Shown: positions 46,519 through 54,532 of the stretch, piece by piece
Position numbering within the stretch: position 1 is the first letter of the stretch
Layout: every line of letters begins with the position of its first letter
NCBI RefSeq assembly: GCF_027257155.1
Contig: NZ_JAPWDU010000002.1
Coordinates: forward strand, 558,001-622,000
Source: Cerasicoccus sp. TK19100
GTDB taxonomy: Bacteria > Verrucomicrobiota > Verrucomicrobiia > Opitutales > Cerasicoccaceae
DNA length: 64,000 nucleotides
Direction: 5' to 3'
Notes under the pieces: generated by a model
What the model was told of the DNA's origin: nothing
The model's input: the letters and a program-made list of their open reading frames with translations, nothing else
Database searches by the model: none
Translations under genes and position numbers: made by a program

Positions 46519-46807
46519 AACCCCATTTATACGACCTTGAGGGTGCCTTTTTGGAGTGCCTACGCAGTTCACCACCATATTCATTTGATGCTTCTTCGCG
46601 GAAGAATGTCGTATTTGAAGAATTCGAGCGACAGCACTTTTAAGATTCCGTAGTCAGTACCCTAATCAAGAGAGGGATCGTTACGGCCGATGATATCGCT
46701 ACGATGGATTTCAGCACATGGCTGAGCTTAAAAACAACCGATGTAAACTATTTGGCTAAGTTCGCCAGAAACGCATCGGTCGGGCGGCCTGAAGGAATAA
46801 AACGCGG
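46515..46807 (+). pseudogene. ORF coupled to the NYN gene, broken by an in-frame TAA
   Basis: A GTG at 46515 overlaps the NYN stop. The frame reads KPHLYDLEGAFLECLRSS ... FEEFERQHF, hits TAA at 46641-46643, then continues without a shift as DSVVSTLIKRGIVTADDIA up to 46807. The last ~60 bp overlap the end of the convergent gene and are probably not real coding sequence. The plausible intact product would be about 75-80 residues. No family recognised. A small partner to an NYN protein would be of interest, but coding status is uncertain. Confidence 0.4.
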
Positions 46808-47953
46808 TGGGTAGTGCGATTCATGCTGCTGGAAGCTGACTCCCGGGTCCTCCACGAGCGCTTCCCAGGTTGTCATGCCAAGCATGCCCTTTTCTTGGCC
46901 AAGCTCTGGATCAACCACTGCGACTTGCGTTGACTTAGGCAGCAGGCATTCGATGCCCATCGTCCAAACACAGTAGTTCATCAACTCACCGGTTTCCTGG
47001 TTGCGGCTAGCGTAGAATGACGCGACAAACAAATCGGTTCCCTCCTCTTCAAATTTCGCATCGAGCATTGCCTTCTGCTCCTCATATTCGCCCGCCTGAG
47101 TTTGCAAATGCAGCAACTCGAAGTTCGCCCGCAACTCGGCGTCCTCACCGGAGTATTCAAATAGGCTCCACTGCCCATTTCGCAATACCATCGCCTGTGG
47201 GCGCATCGCGCGCGGTTCTTGCAGGGCCTTTTGTGTGAATGCGAGAATGGCGCGCAGCCCTTCGGTGGATTCATCGCCAGTTGCAAAGACACGATTGCGA
47301 TTCGCGCAAATGACGACCACATCTCCAGCAACATCGAGCGTGTTCCAGAGGTGCGTTAACAATAAGCGGGAGGAATCATAGTCATCATCCCAAGCCGCGA
47401 TGTAAACCCCTTCCGTGGGTGAAATAAACTGCGGTTTCGTGAGGAGGCCTAAATTATTTCGCGCCAGCGATAAACCCTCTTCATAGTTCATGCCCCAATT
47501 CGCGAGTTGCTCCTGATTGATCATCGCCATGGCGTTCGGCGAATCGTAAACCAACGCCAGGCAAAGATTTCCGACCCAATTTTCAAACGCGACTTGCTTG
47601 GCGTCTTGAAACTTCGAGCGCAGTTTGATGCCCTCAAACATCATCCGCTCACGGACTACAGGTATGATATTTTCTTTGGCGTCCTCAAAGCGTTCCGGCA
47701 TTTCATTGGCTCCCGCCTGCGCAACGCCCTGCACAAACCGATCCAACTGCGCTTTACGCTCAGCCCCCTTACTTTGGAGGTAATGGCCGTAAATATTACC
47801 CAGGAAAACCGAGCGGTCCTTACCGTCGTTTAACGTAAAATCTTTCTGATTATAACGAAAGCAATCCGAGCCGACCGCCTGGTTGAACCGCTTCCGCATC
47901 ATCTCCGCAAAATCATCTTTGGAGAGGTCCTTTTGACGAAAGAAAGAAAACAT
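46748..47953 (-). CDS. DUF1444-like protein
   Basis: A 401-residue cytoplasmic protein. I start at the ATG at 47953 (MFSFFRQKDLSKDDFAEMM); longer frames to 48055 or 47983 are possible. NIIPVVRERMMFEGIKLRSK, LCLALVYDSPNAMAMINQEQ, GLSLARNNLGLL and AGDVVVICANRNRVFATG match the pattern of DUF1444/YtpQ proteins in order. Function is unknown. It converges on the NYN gene and its broken partner and is followed upstream by the minor-pilin cassettes. Confidence 0.65.
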   Translation of the reverse strand: MFSFFRQKDLSKDDFAEMMRKRFNQAVGSDCFRYNQKDFTLNDGKDRSVFLGNIYGHYLQSKGAERKAQLDRFVQGVAQAGANEMPERFEDAKENIIPVVRERMMFEGIKLRSKFQDAKQVAFENWVGNLCLALVYDSPNAMAMINQEQLANWGMNYEEGLSLARNNLGLLTKPQFISPTEGVYIAAWDDDYDSSRLLLTHLWNTLDVAGDVVVICANRNRVFATGDESTEGLRAILAFTQKALQEPRAMRPQAMVLRNGQWSLFEYSGEDAELRANFELLHLQTQAGEYEEQKAMLDAKFEEEGTDLFVASFYASRNQETGELMNYCVWTMGIECLLPKSTQVAVVDPELGQEKGMLGMTTWEALVEDPGVSFQQHESHYPPRFIPSGRPTDAFLANLAK

Positions 47954-48061
47954 AGAGTGACCCAAGGCATGGGGCGTTGTCATAGCAAGGCAATTTTTAA
48001 GCTTTACTAGGACGACACACCAGGCTTGAGCATTGCCGCCATGGCGTAAAGACAACTTCGC

Positions 48062-48850
48062 TTACCCGCCGAAGAAGCCGTCGATAAACTGGTTGTAGGT
48101 GCCCAGGTTGGGATCGTTGTCCACAAGCTGCGTATTCGGGTCACGAATCGGGCGATAGCCGGATGTGTTGAACGGCTGGTCTGGCAGCGTTTCGTTGGCC
48201 AGGGATTCGTCGTAGTGGAATGGGCCTGGCTTGCCGTTGAAGGTGGCGTTGTAGGCAAGCAAAGCGCCATACATCGCCCCTTTTCCGCCGCCGCCGTTGG
48301 AGACGAACATCGCCTCGGGCGCATAGATGACACCCGCGAAGTCGACATCACCATTTAAACTGATTTTCTGGCGCAGTTCGTCGGTCATGGTCTCCTCATC
48401 GAACTCACGCGTCGCATAGAGCTTAAGATTCGCGGGGCGACCTTCGTTGTTGATCGAAGCCGTGCCATTAACGGTAAAATCGCCATTGAAATATATCGTC
48501 ACCCGGCCATTGACCGTGATGACTGGATTACCGCTGATGGTGATGTTTTGATCGGCAACAATGACCGTAGGGCCGTCGAACGTGACATCGCCCAGATCGA
48601 CATCCTCTTTCAAGTGGTAATATTCCGGATAGCTGGAGGTACCGCCAATGGTGATACCACTCAATGTCTCTGCAACATCGGTCGTGGTGCCCATGACCAC
48701 GTCCGCCGCATCATCGATCAATTTCTTGACGGGACCCTTTCCTGGATTGTCATCCTTCGCGGCCCAAGCGGCGACAGAAATAAAGCACCCAAGAAACAGC
48801 AGGAGCTTGACGAGGACCCGGCCGGAAAATTTGTGCTTTTGCTTGTTCAT
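48062..48850 (-). CDS. Secreted DUF7305-type protein (minor-pilin cassette B)
   Basis: A 262-residue protein with a Sec signal peptide (VLVKLLLFLGCFISVAAWA). A right-handed beta-type domain follows: PTVIVADQNITISGNPVITV, VDFAGVIYAPEAMFVSNGG, GALLAYNATFNGK and the HYDESL motif, which mark DUF7305. The same modules form the C-terminal half of the fused protein at 55057. The ending LGTYNQFIDGFFGG has counterparts in cassettes A and C. It lies 21 nt after the PilX-like gene. It is probably periplasmic or surface-exposed, working with the pilus; the role is inference. Confidence 0.72.
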   Translation of the reverse strand: MNKQKHKFSGRVLVKLLLFLGCFISVAAWAAKDDNPGKGPVKKLIDDAADVVMGTTTDVAETLSGITIGGTSSYPEYYHLKEDVDLGDVTFDGPTVIVADQNITISGNPVITVNGRVTIYFNGDFTVNGTASINNEGRPANLKLYATREFDEETMTDELRQKISLNGDVDFAGVIYAPEAMFVSNGGGGKGAMYGALLAYNATFNGKPGPFHYDESLANETLPDQPFNTSGYRPIRDPNTQLVDNDPNLGTYNQFIDGFFGG

Positions 48851-48871
48851 GGGAAAATTCGGATGTTTATA

Positions 48872-49726
48872 TTATAAACGACTCTTCCAGATCGATGTGT
48901 CACTAGTATCAGGTAAGGTGATCACTGGAAATTCTGCGTTAAAACCATCGTAGATGCCGCCGGTTATCTGGATCGCCTTGCTTGCATCAACGTTTACAGC
49001 ATCATCAGCGCCACTTCGCACGTCGCCGCGAATATCCGTTTGCGGGCCAAAAGAAATCTTCATTTCTTCGGATTCAGAGACCGTTCCAGCCGTGGCGTTA
49101 TTGCGCTCCTTGTTCGTCGCCGGCACACCATAGGCACCGTATGATGAGTCGTAACTGTCCAACATTGAGTTATAATTGAGGTCGTTCTTTACGACGACGC
49201 CGCGGAACGGCGGGCTAAGCTCGGCGATAAAGGAAATGACCTTCTCCGCGCTGTGGCCAGTGCGGGTGTCAGATACCACGGCCTTACTAAAGACAGCGTA
49301 TTGGTGGCTCGTCGAGTTCTCATCAGGCTTGGTGACGACCACGCGAATGACGGCCTGGTTGTTGCCCGCATAAACGTCTTCAGCGCTCATTTGGTCGTCT
49401 TCGGGCATGCGGATTTCGCGCACCCAATACTCGTCGCCATAGTAGTCATCACCAACGGTCCAGCCTTCGTCCAACCAGCTATTATCGTCGAACCGGTTGT
49501 TATTGAGCGACCACATCACCTCGTCCGCCCCAGCCTCAGCCGCAGCGTAAGCCATGTTGTAGAGGCGATTGTTAACGCTGGATTCGTAGTCGTTGACCAC
49601 CATGGGCATCAGGGAGCCCAAGACGACGAATACAAACATGGAAAAGAGAAAAGCTGCAATTAGTGCCGAGCCCCGCTTCCGGTAGAAAGCGGCCATCCTG
49701 GCAAATAACTTTGGCTTAGGTATCAT
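48872..49726 (-). CDS. PilX-like minor pilus protein (cassette B)
   Basis: A 284-residue protein. KRGSALIAAFLFSMFVFVVL is a PilX-type N-terminal membrane helix (RGS-A before the hydrophobic stretch), followed by YNMAYAAAEAGADEVMWSL, the classic PilX segment with A-E-A-G. The ending with FNAEFPVITLPDTSDT aligns with the point where DUF7305 begins in the fused homologue. It starts 3 nt after the PilW-like stop. It should be part of a type IV pilus/pseudopilus tip complex. Confidence 0.85.
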   Translation of the reverse strand: MIPKPKLFARMAAFYRKRGSALIAAFLFSMFVFVVLGSLMPMVVNDYESSVNNRLYNMAYAAAEAGADEVMWSLNNNRFDDNSWLDEGWTVGDDYYGDEYWVREIRMPEDDQMSAEDVYAGNNQAVIRVVVTKPDENSTSHQYAVFSKAVVSDTRTGHSAEKVISFIAELSPPFRGVVVKNDLNYNSMLDSYDSSYGAYGVPATNKERNNATAGTVSESEEMKISFGPQTDIRGDVRSGADDAVNVDASKAIQITGGIYDGFNAEFPVITLPDTSDTSIWKSRL

Positions 49727-49729
49727 GGG

Positions 49730-50299
49730 TCAGTTTCGGGATGCAACTCGGGTAGTAAGATTTTTCTCGTAGGCTTGGCCACCGGCCTGCCGACTGGAGG
49801 TAATCGTCAGATCAAAAGACGACGTGCCAAAAACGCGATCGAACTGCATGTCGGTCACGCCCTCAAGCAAGCGCGTGCTTTTGTTATTCAACAGCTGCCC
49901 GCTGCTGGAAAACTCCGCGTATTGGCGACGCAGCACCTGATCGTCGCCAACCAGGTAAATAACCTTCGTCGTGGCGGGTTGAACACCGTTGGCATTTCTA
50001 ATGGAAGGCAGGAAAATGGTGACCTTCGGAATTTCGCCGTTCTCGATCTCCTCATCGGTTAATTCTTCGATCTCAATCGACTGCAAACCGCGGATGTCAT
50101 CAGTGATCCAGTTGATCGCATAGCGGAAATCGCGGTCGAGATCCGCCTGCGTCGCCAAGCTGTAGTGCACACGGCTGAAGCGTAGCATCGCCGTGAACCC
50201 AACCGCGAAGACCACCAGCGCGATACTGGAGGCGACCATCAGCTCCACCATGGTGAAGCCCTGGCGTCGATGTTGGCGAACTGTAGGGTGGTTACGCAC
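49730..50299 (-). CDS. PilW-like minor pilin (cassette B)
   Basis: A 189-residue prepilin. RQHRRQGFTMVELMVASSIA shows a prepilin peptidase site (G before F-T-M-V-E) and the following hydrophobic helix. The body contains DLDRDFRYAINWITDDIRGL and ends in a basic RVASRN. I start at a GTG at 50299 that overlaps the pilV stop by 8 nt; an ATG-type start at 50332 is the longer alternative. It belongs to the pilus minor-pilin set. Confidence 0.87.
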   Translation of the reverse strand: MRNHPTVRQHRRQGFTMVELMVASSIALVVFAVGFTAMLRFSRVHYSLATQADLDRDFRYAINWITDDIRGLQSIEIEELTDEEIENGEIPKVTIFLPSIRNANGVQPATTKVIYLVGDDQVLRRQYAEFSSSGQLLNNKSTRLLEGVTDMQFDRVFGTSSFDLTITSSRQAGGQAYEKNLTTRVASRN

Positions 50300-50705
50300 T
50301 GATTCCGTATTTGGTGACCAAAGTGACAACACGTGCCTGCTGCTGCTTGCCGCTGGCGTCTAACCAGTTGACCTCGAGAATAACCTCCAGCTGATCTTCG
50401 CGATTATTGTGTTCTTGAATGAAAACTGCGGTCGAGATGCGGGGATCGGTAACGGACGTTTGGAACGGCCCCTCATTTTCGAGCTTAATGACTTCGCCCC
50501 AGCCCATGCCGCGCACACGCTCCATTTCCGCGAGTAAGATCTCGTTGGCCGTGACGTTTAGCCGACTGTTTTCCGACGCGAGCATAGCCGGGCGAAGCGC
50601 TGCGAAGGCAGCGCCCATCACCATGGCCACAAGGGACATGGCTACCATGACCTCTACCAGTGTCATACCAGCACAGGGCCATTTAGCTCTAGTAGGAATA
50701 TTCAT
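50292..50705 (-). CDS. PilV-like minor pilin (cassette B)
   Basis: A 137-residue prepilin starting at the ATG at 50705. WPCAGMTLVEVMVAMSLVAM carries the prepilin cleavage site and helix. LAEMERVRGMGWGEVIKLEN, RISTAVFIQEHNN and VVTLVTKYGIS are shared with the two other PilV-like proteins of the region. The longer frame upstream is not supported. On the minus strand a TGTAAT hexamer lies 9 nt before the ATG. Confidence 0.88.
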   Translation of the reverse strand: MNIPTRAKWPCAGMTLVEVMVAMSLVAMVMGAAFAALRPAMLASENSRLNVTANEILLAEMERVRGMGWGEVIKLENEGPFQTSVTDPRISTAVFIQEHNNREDQLEVILEVNWLDASGKQQQARVVTLVTKYGISA

Positions 50706-50714
50706 TTGCCTGCT

Positions 50715-50720
50715 ATTACA
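50715..50720 (-). promoter_or_regulatory. Possible -10 box of cassette B
   Basis: TGTAAT on the minus strand ends 9 nt before the pilV-like ATG at 50705. The position matches the -10 boxes of cassettes A and C. No clear -35 box. It could instead be chance, and GCAGG in between could act as a weak ribosome site. Confidence 0.35.
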
Positions 50721-50850
50721 ACGGGTCTGAGGCCCTAAGCTTAATGAAAATCTAGCTTCACTGCAAGAAACCATTGATAAAGAAAGATTAAAAAACGACG
50801 CCCACCGTACCGGCATCGTCCCAAAATGCGAAAAAACAGCCAAACTCTCC

Positions 50851-51912
50851 CTAAAACTTGGAAAAGAAATCCTCGTAGGTGCCCAGCTTGGCGTCGCCGT
50901 CAAAGCTATCATTTGCCTTCACAATGTTGTAGTCTTCCATGTACATGGAATCATCGGCCAGCGTCATATCCTGCAGAGCCTCGTCGTAGTTGAGACCATT
51001 AAAGAGGTGATTCGTTGAGCCTTGGCCGTTGTTCGTGATGGTATTGGCGATCACGGCACCAAACATCCCGGAAGTGCCCTTGATTGAGAAGTCCGCATCC
51101 GGGGCATAAATAACCGCCGAAAGCCCAGCATTCCCGCCCAAACCAATCGTCTGCCCTTCCCCACCCGTGCCGTAAATCAAGAAATTGGAGGGGACCGACA
51201 ACGTATTCACATCCGCATTTCCCTGAAGCGATAGCGGACCTTGCGCATACATTTTCAGGGAAGAATTGGGCGATATTTGAATGTCGCGGTTCTGAAAATC
51301 AAAGCCTTGGTCCGCAACGATGACCGCGTGGCCCACGATCTTGACGGCATTCGGCAGCGAAAAATTTTCCCTGAAATGAATAACGCTCGGATTATCCGGC
51401 GTACCTGCAGCATAAATCGTCGTCACCGCATTGGCCCCATTTCCGGATTTTTTCGAATAGACTCCGCTGGTTACCGCATCAATAACGCCGCCCAGAGTAT
51501 CACCCAAGCTGCCCCCGCCGGAGGAACCACCGCCCGTGCCAGTACCACCGGAATCAGAATTGCCGGAGCTACCCGTGCCCGAGCCGCCCGAATTGCCGGA
51601 GCCATTTCCGTTGCCGTTGCCAGAGCTGGAACCGTTGCCTTGATTCGTCCCGCCGGAGCTTGATCCCCCTGTGTCGTTGCCCGAGCCGCCGGAACTGCCA
51701 GTGCCCGTATCGGAACCTCCGGTGTCACCACCGCCCGTTTCGGAACCTCCGGTGCCTGAGCCGCTGCCATTGCCATTGCCGTTGCCCCCACTGTTGCCGT
51801 TACCATTGCCGTTGCTTTTATCGTTTTTGGCTTCGACGTAAGGGATCGATACCGAAACGAGACCGGCGAGAATGAAGACCGAAAGGATTCGGCTGAGTTT
51901 GGTAGATTTCAT
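50851..51912 (-). CDS. Secreted DUF7305-type protein with Gly/Ser/Asn-rich linker (cassette A)
   Basis: A 353-residue protein. The ATG at 51912 gives a signal peptide (LSRILSVFILAGLVSVSIP). Residues of about 32-140 are almost only Gly, Ser, Asn and Thr in short irregular repeats such as NGNGNSGGNGNGNG. A DUF7305 domain follows: NLPNAVKIVGHAVIVADQ-like strands, LSAVIYAPDADFSIKGT, AVIANTITNNGQG and LNYDEAL, ending in LGTYEDFFSKF. The linker would hold the domain away from the membrane or pilus. It lies 13 nt after the PilX-like gene. Confidence 0.75.
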   Translation of the reverse strand: MKSTKLSRILSVFILAGLVSVSIPYVEAKNDKSNGNGNGNSGGNGNGNGSGSGTGGSETGGGDTGGSDTGTGSSGGSGNDTGGSSSGGTNQGNGSSSGNGNGNGSGNSGGSGTGSSGNSDSGGTGTGGGSSGGGSLGDTLGGVIDAVTSGVYSKKSGNGANAVTTIYAAGTPDNPSVIHFRENFSLPNAVKIVGHAVIVADQGFDFQNRDIQISPNSSLKMYAQGPLSLQGNADVNTLSVPSNFLIYGTGGEGQTIGLGGNAGLSAVIYAPDADFSIKGTSGMFGAVIANTITNNGQGSTNHLFNGLNYDEALQDMTLADDSMYMEDYNIVKANDSFDGDAKLGTYEDFFSKF

Positions 51913-51925
51913 GGGAGCAAATATT

Positions 51926-52753
51926 TCAGAATAAGCCGGGGCCATTATTGCCACTGGCGGCAGGGTGATCCACAGACGGGAAGCTGGCGGTGTAATTCGT
52001 GGTCTGGTTGTTAATCGTTCCGTTATACGAAACCGCATCACTGAAGACGTTGGCCCCGGTTAAAACATTACCAATGAGGAAGGCCGTCATATTCGCCTGA
52101 GTCTTTTTATTGGAGCTGCTGAGGCTGACGGAGTTGGAATCCGTGCTTAAAGATCCAACCACCCCATCGCTATCGCGGTTGTTGAGCGCATCAATGATGC
52201 TCGGGTAGTCATCGGAATTCGTAGCACCAATGATCGTTCCACTGCCCAAATCGAGAGAGTCCTTGGCGATAAAGCCAACGAAAGGCTTCAACTGATCGGT
52301 ATTCACCTGAACGATTTGGTTGAGGTAGTCATTGCCGACAGGGTCCACGACAATGCCTTGCGCCATGACCTCCAAAGGCTGGCCGATCACCGGTTCGCGC
52401 ACAGCAACCTTTGCGTAGCCAGTGTAGCCCGCCCCCAGATCGACACCATTAAACTCCACACGACGCACGTAGTAGGTATCGCCATCCGGTCCTTGAATGG
52501 CCGTCCAGTCGCCATCATTTTTCCAATCGCTGACTTCCCAGCCATTGCGATAAGCGGACCAAATTGCCTCCTCGCCACCGGCTTCCGCCAGCGCAAACGC
52601 AGAGGAATACAGCCGGTTACGAATCGATGTGCGATAGTCATTGAGGTAGCTTGGCAACATAGTCCCCAACATGATGAAGGCGACGATGGAAAAGATGATC
52701 GCGGCAATGAGCATCGAGCCGCGACGTTTGGTTGGTAGAGCTAGCAGTTGCAT
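51926..52753 (-). CDS. PilX-like minor pilus protein (cassette A)
   Basis: A 275-residue protein. KRRGSMLIAAIIFSIVAFIM is the N-terminal helix, followed by SSAFALAEAGGEEAIWSAYR, the PilX A-E-A-G segment. The end (NYTASFPSVDHPAAS) aligns with the split point seen in cassette B and the domain boundary in cassette C. It begins 3 nt after the PilW-like stop. Confidence 0.85.
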   Translation of the reverse strand: MQLLALPTKRRGSMLIAAIIFSIVAFIMLGTMLPSYLNDYRTSIRNRLYSSAFALAEAGGEEAIWSAYRNGWEVSDWKNDGDWTAIQGPDGDTYYVRRVEFNGVDLGAGYTGYAKVAVREPVIGQPLEVMAQGIVVDPVGNDYLNQIVQVNTDQLKPFVGFIAKDSLDLGSGTIIGATNSDDYPSIIDALNNRDSDGVVGSLSTDSNSVSLSSSNKKTQANMTAFLIGNVLTGANVFSDAVSYNGTINNQTTNYTASFPSVDHPAASGNNGPGLF

Positions 52754-52756
52754 GTA

Positions 52757-53266
52757 TTAATTCCTCATGCGGAAGGTGACGTCGCGATCCAGGGTGATGT
52801 TACGATCGCCCACATCCTTACTAAAAGTGATGGAATAACTGACCGTGTCCCCGGATTGGTTCACGGTGAAATTTGAAACGTTGTCCAGCAATGTCCGGTA
52901 ATTTCCCGCCCCAACCGAGCGCTGTAGCTCATGGGTTTTTGAATTATAGACGTAGTAAACGATATCGCTGCTGCCAGCACCAGGCTTGGTTAAGGCAATC
53001 TGGCTGTGGCCAGACACTCTCGCCGTTGCGGCAATACGGGTGTCCAACGACATCTGCTGTAGCGTCGTGCGCATTTGCCGGTCAAACTCCGACCGCGCCG
53101 CCATGCTGAGATTTGTCTTTGAAAACTGAATAAACATCGAAACCGCCCCGGTGAGCACGAAGGCCGCGATCGCAACTGCAATCATGACTTCCGTGAGCGT
53201 GAAACCGGATTGCTTACGATGCCGAGACGCCACTTTGCGTGACGAGTGTGACCATGTTGGCGTCAT
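52757..53266 (-). CDS. PilW-like minor pilin (cassette A)
   Basis: A 169-residue prepilin. SRHRKQSGFTLTEVMIAVAI contains the prepilin peptidase site and helix. The body has SEFDRQMRTTLQQMSLDTRI and ends VTFRMRN. The start is uncertain: the ATG at 53266 overlaps the pilV-like gene by 53 nt, while a GTG at 53230 would overlap by 17 nt and give a 10-residue leader. Confidence 0.85.
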   Translation of the reverse strand: MTPTWSHSSRKVASRHRKQSGFTLTEVMIAVAIAAFVLTGAVSMFIQFSKTNLSMAARSEFDRQMRTTLQQMSLDTRIAATARVSGHSQIALTKPGAGSSDIVYYVYNSKTHELQRSVGAGNYRTLLDNVSNFTVNQSGDTVSYSITFSKDVGDRNITLDRDVTFRMRN

Positions 53267-53651
53267 GAGTTTTACCTTTCTTGTCGGTCCATGCGACCGA
53301 CAGTGTGATTTCGACTTGGTCTGAGCGACCGTTTCTATCCGCAATTGCCAACGAGCTGGTTAGCCGGGGATCCGTCCCACTGTTGGTAAAGGAGAGAGCC
53401 TTGCCCTCCTCCTTGTAGAGATCATATTTGCTCTGGAGCGCCTCAATCTCGCTCCAATCCAACGAGCGAATGGACTCCAACTCGGACTCAAGCCAAAATT
53501 GGGCATCAGCATTTAAACGGGCATTTTCGGAAGCGCGAAAGCCGATGGATAGCGTTGCCATGGTGGATAGAAAGACCAGGGAGATGATTACCATCCCCAC
53601 CATGACTTCGATCAGGGTAACACCAACGCGCCATTTACTGTGCAAGATCAT
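53214..53651 (-). CDS. PilV-like minor pilin (cassette A)
   Basis: A 145-residue prepilin starting at the ATG at 53651. SKWRVGVTLIEVMVGMVIIS carries a V-T-L-I-E type prepilin site and helix; the residue before the usual cleavage is Gly. WLESELESIRSLDWSEIEAL and MVTLVTQSGVSAS match the other PilV-like proteins. A perfect TATAAT lies 8 nt before the ATG, pointing to an mRNA that starts at or near the start codon. Confidence 0.87.
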   Translation of the reverse strand: MILHSKWRVGVTLIEVMVGMVIISLVFLSTMATLSIGFRASENARLNADAQFWLESELESIRSLDWSEIEALQSKYDLYKEEGKALSFTNSGTDPRLTSSLAIADRNGRSDQVEITLSVAWTDKKGKTHDANMVTLVTQSGVSAS

Positions 53652-53659
53652 TGAAACCA

Positions 53660-53665
53660 ATTATA
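53660..53665 (-). promoter_or_regulatory. -10 box of cassette A, next to the start codon
   Basis: TATAAT on the minus strand, separated from the ATG at 53651 by 8 nt. Transcription normally starts 6-8 nt after such a box, which would give a leaderless message. No strong -35 hexamer is visible. Confidence 0.5.
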
Positions 53666-53666
53666 C

Positions 53667-54049
53667 CTCAAAATGGCCAAAACCGGTAGTTCCATACGGC
53701 ACGCAAATCGGCCCCTACGCCAATAATGCCAATTGGCCCCATTTTATCACATGCGATGCCAGACGCCTCTAATTTCCCCAAATGCAATACAGATTTACAG
53801 CAGGACTTTACCCCATTCCTAATTGTGAGAAATAAGTAAAAGAAATTTACATTTAAATATCAAATAAGGCCAGTCATACCTAATAACAAATCCGGAAATA
53901 GACTCATTACATTGCGTAACTATTAGCACTTTGGAGACTTAACCACAAATTATCCAAATAATTTAAAATCAGCGACTAAGAAAAAACCCCCAACCCCCAA
54001 TAGGGCGTATTTAACAAGCACTTCGCCTCTTACTAACAAGTGTCATTTT
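53667..54049. other. AT-rich gap between divergent pilin cassettes
   Basis: About 380 bp with many A/T runs and no credible ORF. It separates cassettes A and C and should hold the regulatory sites of both. I see no clear operator repeat; CAAGCACTT and CAAGTGTC near 54014-54044 are a weak pair. Confidence 0.55.
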
Positions 54050-54058
54050 TGCTATAAT
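54050..54058 (+). promoter_or_regulatory. Extended -10 box of cassette C
   Basis: TGCTATAAT at 54050-54058 is a perfect extended -10. TTACTA at 54030-54035 is a possible weak -35 with 17 nt spacing. The GTG at 54068 is 9 nt downstream, so the message would have almost no leader. Confidence 0.6.
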
Positions 54059-54067
54059 GTCGTGATT

Positions 54068-54532
54068 GTGAAATCAGCTGAATTGTGTTTTAAACAAGGT
54101 ATCCGGGTAAGATCCGGAACTACAATTATCGAGGTGCTTGTCGCCATGGTAATTCTCGGCATGGTAATCGGCTCTTCCGTTGTATGCATGGGTTATGGAT
54201 TTACCCGCATCGAAAATGCGCGCCACGCCACCCGTATATCCCAAGTCCTGCAAACGGAGATGGAGTCTATGCGATCCATGAGTTGGGAAGAGGTCGAAAC
54301 ACTGGTCGCCGACTCCGGTAAAACGTCAAAATTTGCCGCTCACTACACCCAGGGTGAAGACAGAATCCGCGATCTCGTGGCCACCCGAACAATCGAAGAT
54401 GCGAAAGCGAACATGAAGTTGATCACGCTGACTGCGACGTGGAAAGATTCCCAAAACACTGAGCACTCACTCTCGTATATCACCTGGTATGGAAAGGAGG
54501 GCCTCAGTGATTACTACACGCGCGTTTTCTAA
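54068..54532 (+). CDS. PilV-like minor pilin (cassette C)
   Basis: A 154-residue prepilin. RVRSGTTIIEVLVAMVILGM is the prepilin site (G before T-T-I-I-E) and helix. TEMESMRSMSWEEVETLVAD parallels the W-x-E segment of the other PilV-like proteins. Starts are GTG at 54062 or 54068; I prefer 54068 because the extended -10 box ends at 54058. It overlaps the next gene by 26 nt. Confidence 0.86.
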   Translation: MKSAELCFKQGIRVRSGTTIIEVLVAMVILGMVIGSSVVCMGYGFTRIENARHATRISQVLQTEMESMRSMSWEEVETLVADSGKTSKFAAHYTQGEDRIRDLVATRTIEDAKANMKLITLTATWKDSQNTEHSLSYITWYGKEGLSDYYTRVF

